Part shown: positions 1-8,007 of the stretch, piece after piece
How positions within the stretch are numbered: the stretch's first letter is position 1
Layout of the letters: every line of letters begins with the position of its first letter
Source: Microbulbifer taiwanensis
GTDB lineage: Bacteria; Pseudomonadota; Gammaproteobacteria; Pseudomonadales; Cellvibrionaceae
NCBI RefSeq assembly: GCF_014904815.1
Contig: NZ_JACZFR010000006.1
Span: 186,001-250,000, forward strand
Length of the DNA stretch: 64,000 bases
Direction of reading: 5' to 3'
Made by a program: the position numbers and the translations under genes
Notes under the pieces: model-generated
Told to the model about the DNA's origin: nothing
Database searches by the model: none
What the model saw: the letters and a program-made list of their open reading frames with translations, nothing else

Positions 1-1737
1 ATCCACCTGGTCAACGAATCCCAGCTGTGCGACAAACAGCGGGCTTTCGTCGAGGACTATTTCCACCGCGAAGTGTTGCCGGAATTGGAACCATTTTTTA
101 TCGACGACCGCGACACAATGCCGCTGCTGAACGAAGCGAGCATTTATTTTGCGATCTACCTGCAGCTTGCGGACGGTTCCGAGCGCTTCGCGGCGATGGA
201 AATCCCCACCGATACGCTGCCGCGCTTCGTGGTGATACCGCCCCGGGAGGGCAGGCACGAAAAGGTCTATATAGTCCTCGACAACATCATCCGCGCCTGC
301 CTTGTGGAGGTGTTCCGCTACGTGCTGCCGATCGCCAGGGCGCAGGCGTATATGTTCAAGATCAGTCGCGATGCAGAACTGGAATTGGGGGAGCATATCA
401 CCCAGAACATCGTCGACCGGGTGGCCAAGTCGCTGAAGAAGCGCAAGCAGGCGGAACCGGTGCGCATGGCCTACGATGCCGAGATGCCGGAGGGGCTGCT
501 GAAACTGGTGAAGAAAAAGCTGAAGATGGGCCGCTACGACAGCTTTACCCCCGGTGGTCGCTACCACAACTCCAAGGATTTCATGGGCTTCCCCGCCGAC
601 TCGGCACGCGACCGTTACAAGCCACTGAACCCGCTGCAGACGCTGCCCGACAGCGAGAGCATCTTCGATGTGCTGCGTGGTGGTGACCAGCTGTATTACT
701 ACCCCTATCACGACTTTCGCGCGATTACCAACCTGCTGATTTCCGCCGCCATAGATCCGGAGGTCAGGGAGATCCGCATCAACCTGTACCGGGTGGCGAA
801 GAATTCCCGCGTGGTGGCGGCGCTGGTGAACGCGGTGCGCAACAACAAGAAGGTAATCGCGGTGGTGGAGTTGCAGGCGCGCTTCGACGAACAGGCCAAT
901 ATTCACTGGTCCGCCGAGCTGCGCGATGCCGGCGTCAAGGTGATCTACGGCGTGCCGGGTCTCAAGGTGCACTGCAAGTTGATTTCAATCGTGCGCAAAG
1001 AGGAGAGTGGGGACCGTTTCTACAGTCACCTGGGTACCGGCAATTTCAACGAGAGCACCGCCCGCGTCTACTGCGATTTCAGCCTGCTCACCAGTGACCA
1101 GGAACTTGGACGGGATGTCTACGACGTGTTCGAGTTTATCCAGTTCCCCCACCTGCGGCCCGACTACCAGCATATTGCCGTGTCCCCCTACACCAACCGT
1201 CCGGCACTGCTGGGCGCCATCGATCGGGAAATAGAGGCGGCCGAGGCCGGCGAGAAGGCGGAACTCTTCTTCAAGTGCAACAACCTGGTGGACGGCGAGC
1301 TGATCGAGCGCCTCTACCGCGCCGGCGCCGCCGGGGTGAAGGTGCGCATCATTGTGCGCAGTATGTGTGCACTGGTGTGTGAAACCCCGGGGCTTTCCGA
1401 CAATATCCGGGTTATCAGCCTGGTGGACAAATACCTGGAGCATGCGCGGGTGTATATCTTCCACAGCGGCGGCGACGAGTCCATGTGGATGTCGTCCGCC
1501 GACCTGATGACTCGCAACCTGGATCACCGCGTCGAGGTGACCTTCCCGATTGCGGACGAGGCGCACAAGCGGACGGTGAAGAAAATCATGGAGTTGCAGT
1601 GGAGTGACAATCAGAAGGCGCGGGTACTGGATTCCGAGCAGAGCAATACGCGTATCGCCAGCAACACCGAAAAGGGATGCCGTTCCCAGGATGCGATTTA
1701 CCGCTATCTGAAAAGGCGGGACTCACAACCCTCGTAG
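1..1737 (+). CDS. ppk1: Polyphosphate kinase 1, C-terminal part (5' end outside window)
   Basis: Transfers the terminal phosphate of ATP reversibly onto polyphosphate. The frame is open from base 1, so the N-terminal domain and start lie upstream; about 578 residues are visible of a family usually near 690-740. The two histidine motifs of PPK1 are present: LKVHCKL, which carries the autophosphorylated histidine, and YLEHARVYIF, which carries the second catalytic histidine, followed by the LDHRVE stretch. The YYYPYHDF segment of the catalytic half is also intact. The stop TAG is part of the GTAG that opens the downstream palindromic repeat. It is the first of several phosphate-related genes here, but nothing shows co-regulation with the phosphate block 11 kb away. 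Confidence 0.96.
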   Translation: MHLVNESQLCDKQRAFVEDYFHREVLPELEPFFIDDRDTMPLLNEASIYFAIYLQLADGSERFAAMEIPTDTLPRFVVIPPREGRHEKVYIVLDNIIRACLVEVFRYVLPIARAQAYMFKISRDAELELGEHITQNIVDRVAKSLKKRKQAEPVRMAYDAEMPEGLLKLVKKKLKMGRYDSFTPGGRYHNSKDFMGFPADSARDRYKPLNPLQTLPDSESIFDVLRGGDQLYYYPYHDFRAITNLLISAAIDPEVREIRINLYRVAKNSRVVAALVNAVRNNKKVIAVVELQARFDEQANIHWSAELRDAGVKVIYGVPGLKVHCKLISIVRKEESGDRFYSHLGTGNFNESTARVYCDFSLLTSDQELGRDVYDVFEFIQFPHLRPDYQHIAVSPYTNRPALLGAIDREIEAAEAGEKAELFFKCNNLVDGELIERLYRAGAAGVKVRIIVRSMCALVCETPGLSDNIRVISLVDKYLEHARVYIFHSGGDESMWMSSADLMTRNLDHRVEVTFPIADEAHKRTVKKIMELQWSDNQKARVLDSEQSNTRIASNTEKGCRSQDAIYRYLKRRDSQPS

Positions 1738-1798
1738 GCTGCGCCGCGCGCACTAATAGGGCTTCGTCGTTCGACCTGGTGTGCGCGGCGCACCCTAC
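1734..1798. repeat. GTAG-type inverted repeat overlapping the ppk1 stop
   Basis: Two 20-base arms, one starting GTAGGCTGCGCC and the other ending GGCGCACCCTAC, face each other across about 25 bases. They are complementary at most positions. The first arm begins inside the ppk1 stop codon. It may act as a terminator between the convergent ppk1 and the lipoprotein gene, though no T-run follows. The GTAG start resembles REP elements, but the core differs from the GGCCCATGGCC repeats elsewhere in the window. Confidence 0.7.
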
Positions 1799-1802
1799 CC
1801 AC

Positions 1803-2300
1803 TCACCGCCGGCTGAAGCCCACCAGCTTGCCGCGGCTGAAGGAGAAGCGGTAGCGCTCGCCGACCTTGAGCCGGTCGCGGCAGGTGGACTGGATGGTGA
1901 TGCGCGGATACTGAGGGGTGACCACCCAGGTGGTGAAATCGCTGCCCGGGCCGCGGCCGATCAGCCAGTAGTGGTCGCCACCGGTGCAGGTCCCCCCGGT
2001 CATGCAGTTGTCGAAGCCCCAGACATAGGCGCTGACGTCATATTGCGCCGGCGTATTGTCGGCCTCGCGAAACGGCTGTCTGGCGTCGTCGGTGAAGGTG
2101 TAGAGGTCGTCGAACTTTACCCGGCGGAAGCCGCGGGCCTGTGTTTTGCAACTGACGGTGTGCTGCTTGGCGAGGATGCGCGCGTGGCCGCGGGTTTTGC
2201 CCTCCCCCGGCTTCGCCAGCTCACTGGGGAGGTATCCGCAACCACTTGTGGAAATCAGGGCAAGCGTGCCGATTGCCACCGCCAAGCCAGTAAAACGCAC
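1803..2300 (-). CDS. Small exported protein, probable lipoprotein, function unknown
   Basis: About 165 residues. A GTG start at 2300 is preferred because GAGGTG lies six bases upstream and it puts a basic residue just before the hydrophobic segment. An upstream in-frame ATG at 2336 would add twelve residues. The leader runs through ALISTSGC, an imperfect lipobox, so the mature protein probably begins at that cysteine. The body has three more cysteines, two of them in MTGGTCTGGDHYW, and a C-terminal YRFSFSRGKLVGF stretch. I do not recognise the family. It converges with ppk1 and lies downstream of aceK on the same strand. Confidence 0.72.
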   Translation of the reverse strand: MRFTGLAVAIGTLALISTSGCGYLPSELAKPGEGKTRGHARILAKQHTVSCKTQARGFRRVKFDDLYTFTDDARQPFREADNTPAQYDVSAYVWGFDNCMTGGTCTGGDHYWLIGRGPGSDFTTWVVTPQYPRITIQSTCRDRLKVGERYRFSFSRGKLVGFSRR

Positions 2301-2348
2301 TATCCACACCTCGCGCCAATAGACACCTCTTTCCACTATAGCTGCTAA

Positions 2349-4100
2349 TCAGTTCCTTGATGTGCCAAAGGAGCGCCGCCTGAAGCGCCACTTGCGCCGG
2401 TAGGGGAAGGCGCTCTCGATATGGCCGCCGCGGATGCGCTCCTGCAGCCGCTGCCAGTAGCGGTAATCGTACAGATCGCTGTGCTGGTCCTCGAAGGCCC
2501 GGCGCGCGACCGGGTTGCCGGAGAAGAAGAGGCGGAATTCCTCCGGGAAGACATCCGCCTCGGCCACCGTGTACCAGGGCCTGTCGGAAAGTTCCTGCTC
2601 CGCGGTCTGGGGCTCGGGAATCCTGCGGAAGTTGCAGTCGGTCAGCGGGCACAGCTCGTCGTAATCGTAGAAGACCACGCGGCCGTGGCGGGTGACGCCG
2701 AAGTTCTTCAGCAGCATATCGCCGGGGAAGATATTCGCCGCCGCCAGTTGCTTGATCGCATTGCCGTACTCCTCCATCGCCTCGCGGGTTTCCTCGTCGC
2801 TGGCATCCTGCAGGTAGAGATTCAGCGGTTCCATGCGCCGCTCCACATACAGGTGCTTGATGATGACCCACTTGTCGTCCATCTCCAGCTTGGATGGCGC
2901 CAGCTCCTGCAGCTCCTCGAGCAGCTCTTCACTGAAGCGGTTGCGGTAAAAGATAAAGTTGGTGTACTCCTGGGTATCCGCCATACGCCCGACGCGATCG
3001 GAGCGGGATACGAACTTGTACTTCTCGCGCACGATTTCCTCGGTGACGGTTTTCGGCCGGTCGAACCGGTCCTTGATCACCTTGAACACCACCGGGTAGG
3101 AGGGCAGGGTGAAGACGCTCATCACCATGCCCTTGATACCCGGCGCTATGATGAATTTGTCATTGCTCACTTTCATGTGGGCGAGGATATGGCGGTAGAA
3201 CTCCGTCTTGCCGTGCTTGTGGAAGCCGATGGAGTTGTACAGCTCGGATCTCTCCTTGAGCGGCATTATCGTGGACAGGAAACGCACGAAGCGCGACGGA
3301 ATCGGCGCGTCGACCATAAAATAGGAACGGGTAAAACTGAAAATGATACTGGCGGAGTCGTTGCTGTATAGCACCGTGTCCACGAAGATGCCACCGCGGC
3401 CATTGTTCAGGCAGGGCAGTATCAGCGGTATCACCTCGCCGCCGAACATCATGCGCCCCACCAGATAGGCTGCCTTGTTGCGGTAAAACACCGATTCCAG
3501 CATATCCACGCGCAGCTGCTTCTCATTTTCCAGCCCCGCCAGCGGCGCGGCGCGCAGGGCGCGGCAGATATTCTCGATATCCCGCTGCTGGTTTTCCCAG
3601 GGCACTGAGAAGCCGTAGTCGTTGAGTATGTCCTCGAGCATATATTCGAGGCCGTCGCGCCCGCTGTAGCTGATATAGATGCTGTAATCCCTGAGAGGTT
3701 TGTCATCCGGGGTGCGCGAGGGTTTGACGAAGATATTGCTGTCGTGAATATGACCGTGCTGGAACTGGCTGCAGAAGACCGAGTTGAAGAAGGTCTCGGC
3801 GATTTCGTAATTGCTGTGGTTGGCAATCAGCTGGGCATAGGTGGCGCGGGCATCGCGCCACAGCTCCAGCATACTGGTGTCCTTGCTGGTGACCGAGTGC
3901 ACCAGCTTGAGTACCTGGTTGACCTTGGTCTTGTAGAGGTCGATGCGCTCCTTGTTGGCCAGGTGCACGCCCTGCCAGGCGGCTGTCTCAAAACGCGCCT
4001 TGGCGCCGAGGGTGATGTTCTGGTAGTCGGCAAAATAGGCATCGAATCCGTTGAGGATGGTTTTGGCGATGCGGCGCGCTGTCGGTGAGTGAGTGGTCAT
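2349..4100 (-). CDS. aceK: Isocitrate dehydrogenase kinase/phosphatase AceK
   Basis: A bifunctional cytoplasmic enzyme that phosphorylates and dephosphorylates isocitrate dehydrogenase, so setting flux between the TCA cycle and the glyoxylate shunt. The 583-residue length matches the family (about 570-600). The N-terminal regulatory half starts with the typical GFDAYFADYQ. The kinase-like half contains APGIKGMVMSVF, the P-loop-like region, then VVFKVIKDRF with the ATP-binding lysine, and YDYDELCPL near the catalytic aspartates. It stands alone, not next to aceBA. The upstream gap holds a REP pair. The ATG at 4100 is the only plausible start. Confidence 0.96.
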   Translation of the reverse strand: MTTHSPTARRIAKTILNGFDAYFADYQNITLGAKARFETAAWQGVHLANKERIDLYKTKVNQVLKLVHSVTSKDTSMLELWRDARATYAQLIANHSNYEIAETFFNSVFCSQFQHGHIHDSNIFVKPSRTPDDKPLRDYSIYISYSGRDGLEYMLEDILNDYGFSVPWENQQRDIENICRALRAAPLAGLENEKQLRVDMLESVFYRNKAAYLVGRMMFGGEVIPLILPCLNNGRGGIFVDTVLYSNDSASIIFSFTRSYFMVDAPIPSRFVRFLSTIMPLKERSELYNSIGFHKHGKTEFYRHILAHMKVSNDKFIIAPGIKGMVMSVFTLPSYPVVFKVIKDRFDRPKTVTEEIVREKYKFVSRSDRVGRMADTQEYTNFIFYRNRFSEELLEELQELAPSKLEMDDKWVIIKHLYVERRMEPLNLYLQDASDEETREAMEEYGNAIKQLAAANIFPGDMLLKNFGVTRHGRVVFYDYDELCPLTDCNFRRIPEPQTAEQELSDRPWYTVAEADVFPEEFRLFFSGNPVARRAFEDQHSDLYDYRYWQRLQERIRGGHIESAFPYRRKWRFRRRSFGTSRN

Positions 4101-4142
4101 GCACTAGACTTTGGTATTGCAATACGGATTTAATTGTCCTCC

Positions 4143-4230
4143 GTAGGAGCGGCCCATGGCCGCGATCGGCATCGCTACGCAGCACAGATCGATCGCGGCC
4201 ATGGGCGGATGGCCGCCCCACCGCTCCTAC
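4143..4230. repeat. REP pair (inverted), expanded right arm
   Basis: A forward copy starts GTAGGAGCGGCCCATGGCCG at 4143, and a reverse copy ends GCTCCTAC at 4230. The right copy carries about 14 extra bases in its stem. It is the same family as the copies at 21933, 23233 and 23750-23818. It lies between the divergent aceK and marC-like genes. Confidence 0.85.
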
Positions 4231-4274
4231 GACAGAGATTAAGCCGATAGTAGCACGCCGCCCCGGAGCAACCC

Positions 4275-4883
4275 TTGAGCGATTGGATCAGCAGTTTTGT
4301 CTTTTTCTTTGCGGTGATAGACCCGGTGGGCACGCTGCCGGTGTTTATCGCCGTCACCGCCCAGCACGCCGAGTGGCAGAAACGCAAGATAGCGATACTG
4401 GCAGTGCTGGTGGCCGCCGGCATACTGATGTTCTTCCTGCTCGCCGGCCAGTACCTGCTGGAGACCATCGGTGTGCCCCTGTCGGCCTTCCAGGTGGCTG
4501 GCGGCGTAGTGCTCTTCCTGTTCGCGCTGACAATGATCTTTGGTGAGGGCAAACCGGAACAGGAGATGGAGATAGTACAGGAGGGGCATGAGACAGCGAT
4601 TTTCCCGCTGGCGGTGCCCTCCATCGCCTCCCCCGGCGCCATGCTGGCAGCGGTGGTGCTGACCGACAACTACCGCTTCGATCCGATACACCAGGTCAAG
4701 ACCGCCACCGCCATGCTGGCGGTATTGGGCATCGTGCTGCTGATACTGTTGACCGCCAACTGGATCTTCCGCTGGATCGGCAACGCCGGCGCCAGCATCG
4801 TCAGCCGGGTGATGGGACTGATCCTGGCCTCGGTGGCTACCACCAATGTGCTGCTGGGGATACAGCAGTTTTTCTCCGTTTAG
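4275..4883 (+). CDS. MarC family integral membrane protein
   Basis: 202 residues with six hydrophobic segments, the size and shape of the MarC/UPF0056 family (formerly, and wrongly, tied to multiple antibiotic resistance). Family features include the early FFAVIDPVGTLPVF segment with its DPVG, and the PLAVPSIASPGAM segment in the second half, matching the internal repeat of the fold. The start is TTG with GGAG seven bases upstream; no in-frame ATG fits. The transported substrate is unknown for the family. It is followed on the same strand, after about 120 bases, by an antiporter gene. Confidence 0.88.
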   Translation: MSDWISSFVFFFAVIDPVGTLPVFIAVTAQHAEWQKRKIAILAVLVAAGILMFFLLAGQYLLETIGVPLSAFQVAGGVVLFLFALTMIFGEGKPEQEMEIVQEGHETAIFPLAVPSIASPGAMLAAVVLTDNYRFDPIHQVKTATAMLAVLGIVLLILLTANWIFRWIGNAGASIVSRVMGLILASVATTNVLLGIQQFFSV

Positions 4884-5005
4884 CTGCACGCCCCACCATT
4901 ACCGGCTTTCCCTGACCAATCGACCCGTGGTGGTGATTTGCCGCCTCCGCTTCCGAAGAAGATAGAATAGTGAGCTCTCTGAGCCTGATAGAGGGAAAGC
5001 GCAAC

Positions 5006-6718
5006 TTGCATCACGATATCACCCTGATTACCACCATCTCGGCGGCCCTGGGGCTGGCACTGCTTCTCGGTTTTGTTGCCGTGCGCCTGCGATTGCCGGC
5101 GCTGGTCGGCTATCTGGTGGCCGGTGTGCTGATCGGGCCGGCCACACCGGGATTTGTCGCGGATATTGAACTCTCCCAGCAATTGGCCGAGATAGGCGTG
5201 ATACTGCTGATGTTTGGAGTGGGGCTGCATTTTTCCATGGCCGATCTTATGTCCGTGCGCCGCATCGCCATTGTTGGCGCCCTGGCACAAATTGCCGTGG
5301 CTACCGCGCTGGGCGCGTCAGTGGCGGGTTATTGGGGCTGGTCCCTGGGGGCATCCGTGGTATTCGGCCTGTCGCTGTCCGTGGCGAGCACTGTGGTCCT
5401 ACTGCGCGGCCTGGAAGCACGCGGCCTGCTCGATTCCATCAACGGTCGCATTGCCGTGGGCTGGCTGGTGGTGGAAGACATTGTCATGGTGCTGGCGCTG
5501 GTGGTACTGCCGCCACTGGCGGGCTGGCTGGGGGGCAATGGCGGCGACGTGGCGGAAGGCGACCTGTTGGCAACGGTGCTGTCGACCCTGGGCAAGGTGG
5601 CGATATTCGTTGCGCTGATGCTTGTAGTGGGGCGCAGGCTTTTTCCGTGGTTTCTGTGGAAAATTGCACGCACAGGCTCACGGGAGCTGTTTTCCCTTTG
5701 CGTAATAGCCACTGCAATGGGCATTGCCTTCAGCGCTGCGGAAGTGTTCGGTGTTTCCTTCGCCCTGGGCGCCTTCTTCGCGGGCAGTGTATTGCGGGAG
5801 TCTTCTCTCAGTCATCGCGCTGCCGACGAGTCGCTGCCCCTGCGCGACGCCTTCGCGGTGTTGTTCTTTGTCTCCGTGGGGATGCTGTTTGATCCGAGAA
5901 TGCTGGTCGAGGAACCATTGCGGGTGCTGGCGGTACTCGCGATCATTGTGCTGGGGAAAACCCTGGCCGCATTTGCGCTGGTGTTACTGTTCCGTTATCC
6001 GCTCAATACCGCACTTACCGTATCCGCCAGCCTGGCGCAGATTGGAGAATTCTCCTTTATTCTCGCCGGTCTGGGAGCGTCCCTGGGGTTGCTATCCGTG
6101 GAGGGGCAGAATCTGATACTTGCCGGGGCCCTCTTTTCCATTGCCATCAACCCGTTGCTGTTCAACGCGGTGGAGCCGCTGCAGCGATGGATACGCTCCC
6201 GTTCCCGCCTGGCCCGGGCCATGGAAAGACCCGCGGACCCCCTCGCGGAGCTGCCGGAAACGGTGGATGCGCGAACACTGACCGGCCATGCGCTGTTGGT
6301 TGGCTATGGACGAGTGGGTTCGCGTATCGGCCGCCAGCTGGAGGAGTACGGGATCTCGCTGGTTGTGGCCGAGCAGAACAGGGAGATAGTCGAGCAACTC
6401 CGTCGCAGCGGTATTCCCGCAGTCTCTGGAGATGCGGCGGAGCCGGAAGTGCTGATTCAGGCCCATGTGGCGCGGGCACGTATTCTGGTCGTGGCCATCC
6501 CGGATGTGATACGTGCAAGGAAAATGGTGGAAATCGCCCGCATGCTGAAACCTGATATTGAAACGGTGGTGCGTGCGCACAGTGATGAGGAAGCGGCGCT
6601 GTTGCGAAAAGACAAGGTCGGCAACGTGCTTATGGGGGAGCACGAGCTGGCCATGAGCATGACCCGGCGCGTCCTGGAGCGCTTCTGGGAGGACGAGCCG
6701 GGCGAGCGGACCGCTTGA
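5006..6718 (+). CDS. YbaL/KefB-type monovalent cation:proton antiporter (CPA2) with TrkA-N domain
   Basis: An inner-membrane antiporter of about 570 residues. Residues 1-390 form the multi-helix exchanger domain, with LVGYLVAGVLIGP and GVILLMFGVGLHFS typical of CPA2 proteins. A C-terminal Rossmann TrkA-N domain begins at GHALLVGYGRVGSRIG. A TTG start at 5006 is chosen because it gives LHHDITLITTI, matching the MHHDTPLITTI start remembered for E. coli YbaL, with AGGGA nine bases upstream. A GTG at 4970 in the same frame would add 12 residues. The cation is not evident from sequence. No KefF/KefG-like ancillary gene lies next to it. Confidence 0.88.
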   Translation: MHHDITLITTISAALGLALLLGFVAVRLRLPALVGYLVAGVLIGPATPGFVADIELSQQLAEIGVILLMFGVGLHFSMADLMSVRRIAIVGALAQIAVATALGASVAGYWGWSLGASVVFGLSLSVASTVVLLRGLEARGLLDSINGRIAVGWLVVEDIVMVLALVVLPPLAGWLGGNGGDVAEGDLLATVLSTLGKVAIFVALMLVVGRRLFPWFLWKIARTGSRELFSLCVIATAMGIAFSAAEVFGVSFALGAFFAGSVLRESSLSHRAADESLPLRDAFAVLFFVSVGMLFDPRMLVEEPLRVLAVLAIIVLGKTLAAFALVLLFRYPLNTALTVSASLAQIGEFSFILAGLGASLGLLSVEGQNLILAGALFSIAINPLLFNAVEPLQRWIRSRSRLARAMERPADPLAELPETVDARTLTGHALLVGYGRVGSRIGRQLEEYGISLVVAEQNREIVEQLRRSGIPAVSGDAAEPEVLIQAHVARARILVVAIPDVIRARKMVEIARMLKPDIETVVRAHSDEEAALLRKDKVGNVLMGEHELAMSMTRRVLERFWEDEPGERTA

Positions 6719-6741
6719 AGGCGTAGCTGCCTTTCGAATCA

Positions 6742-8007
6742 CTATTCCCAGCAGGCCGGCGGCGGCTCGGAGCCGTCGGCCGGCTGGTACTGCGGGTCAA
6801 AACAGCGCGGCAGTGGCCAGGTGGGTTTGGTGCTGTGGAAAATTCCGGACAGGTCGCAGTCGTCGCCGCCCTCCAGGCACCAGCTGTCCGGCTCGAGTTC
6901 CCTGGCGTCATTCTCCCGGTGCCGGAACTGTGACACCGCGTGATACACCAGGCGGCGGGCCCGGTTCAGGCTGCCCAGGGGGCGCCAGTCGTCCACACCG
7001 TGCCAGGGATTCATGGACAGGTTTTCGCAGAACGCCTGTTGCGCCTCGCCGTCGAAGGTCTGCGGCGGAATGTTGACTCTGGCCACCGGCACGAAAGGCG
7101 ATGCCTCCTCCGACCAGATCACCGCGGCGTCGTCGATCGGCATATCGGCGTCGGCCACCCGCTCCTGCAGCATGAAATCAAAACAGGCGCCGCCCTCGGC
7201 CAGTTGCTCCGCCATGGCCTCGGTCAGGTAATCTCCATCCGACTCGTCGATATCCAGTTCGAAGTTCATGCCCGGGCAGGGACGGGCGGAAAACTTCAGC
7301 TGGGTGTCGCCGAGCTGGTAGGGCAGCATCGAGTAGTACTGCGGCTGCAGCGGCGTATCGATTTTGGACGACACCGTCTGCACCGCGCGGTAAAACAGCT
7401 CGGGGTGGAAACGCGGCGGCCACAGGTTGATGAACCAGCCGGTCCTGTCGAGCTCGGCCAGGTGGCTCATATTGTCGACGTAATCGTAAATATTGCGGTT
7501 AAAGAACGCCGGCGTATTGGTCATGATGAAATCCTGTGTCGCCGGGCCGGTGAGCTCCGGGGCGATTTTCACACCGTCGACATCCAGCAGTTTGATGGCC
7601 ATGCCTCGCGCGTCCGCTTTCGCATCCGGCTGCACGGTCATATCGCCGTTGGAAAAGCGGATCCAGGATTGGTATTCGCGCCCCGGTTGCGACAGGACAC
7701 TGTGGCGGAAGTGCGCCGGGATATCGCCGTTGACCGAAAAGGTCGCGCGCAGGCAGCCGGTCGCCTTGGCGTGGGCGTCGCGCCTGAAGGGCGGGCCGTT
7801 GATTTTTTCCGCCTTGCGGGAAATCTCGCGGCCGAATTCCATGGCGCGCTCGATCGCCGCCATTTCCTGGGCGGACATTTCCATATCCAGTGCAATTTTT
7901 TCCAGTTCGCTCAGCTCGCTGGGGCTGTTCGCCTGGGCGGATGCGGCGCAGATAAACAGGCCTGCGGCCAGGGGGCGCAGAGCGTGGGGGATCAGTCGGC
8001 GGATCAT
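6742..8007 (-). CDS. Catalase-family heme protein, exported
   Basis: 421 residues with a signal peptide (leader ending near AASAQA, residue 26). It is shorter than clade I-III catalases and lacks their C-terminal domain. The catalase core is recognisable: His79 in DAHAKATGC occupies the distal-histidine position, SWIRFSNGD and DARGMAIKLLD match the heme-pocket strands, and Tyr355 in RRLVYHAV sits where the proximal heme tyrosine is expected (R-x-x-x-Y). Four cysteines lie in the last 45 residues. It overlaps the upstream cytochrome gene by ATGA, so the two are translationally coupled. It may dismutate H2O2 or act on organic hydroperoxides, as allene-oxide-synthase relatives do; sequence alone does not decide. 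Confidence 0.8.
   Translation of the reverse strand: MIRRLIPHALRPLAAGLFICAASAQANSPSELSELEKIALDMEMSAQEMAAIERAMEFGREISRKAEKINGPPFRRDAHAKATGCLRATFSVNGDIPAHFRHSVLSQPGREYQSWIRFSNGDMTVQPDAKADARGMAIKLLDVDGVKIAPELTGPATQDFIMTNTPAFFNRNIYDYVDNMSHLAELDRTGWFINLWPPRFHPELFYRAVQTVSSKIDTPLQPQYYSMLPYQLGDTQLKFSARPCPGMNFELDIDESDGDYLTEAMAEQLAEGGACFDFMLQERVADADMPIDDAAVIWSEEASPFVPVARVNIPPQTFDGEAQQAFCENLSMNPWHGVDDWRPLGSLNRARRLVYHAVSQFRHRENDARELEPDSWCLEGGDDCDLSGIFHSTKPTWPLPRCFDPQYQPADGSEPPPACWE

Noticed and set aside
4143-4230. Rho-independent terminator or attenuator
   Set aside because: No T-run follows, and the sequence matches REP copies elsewhere.
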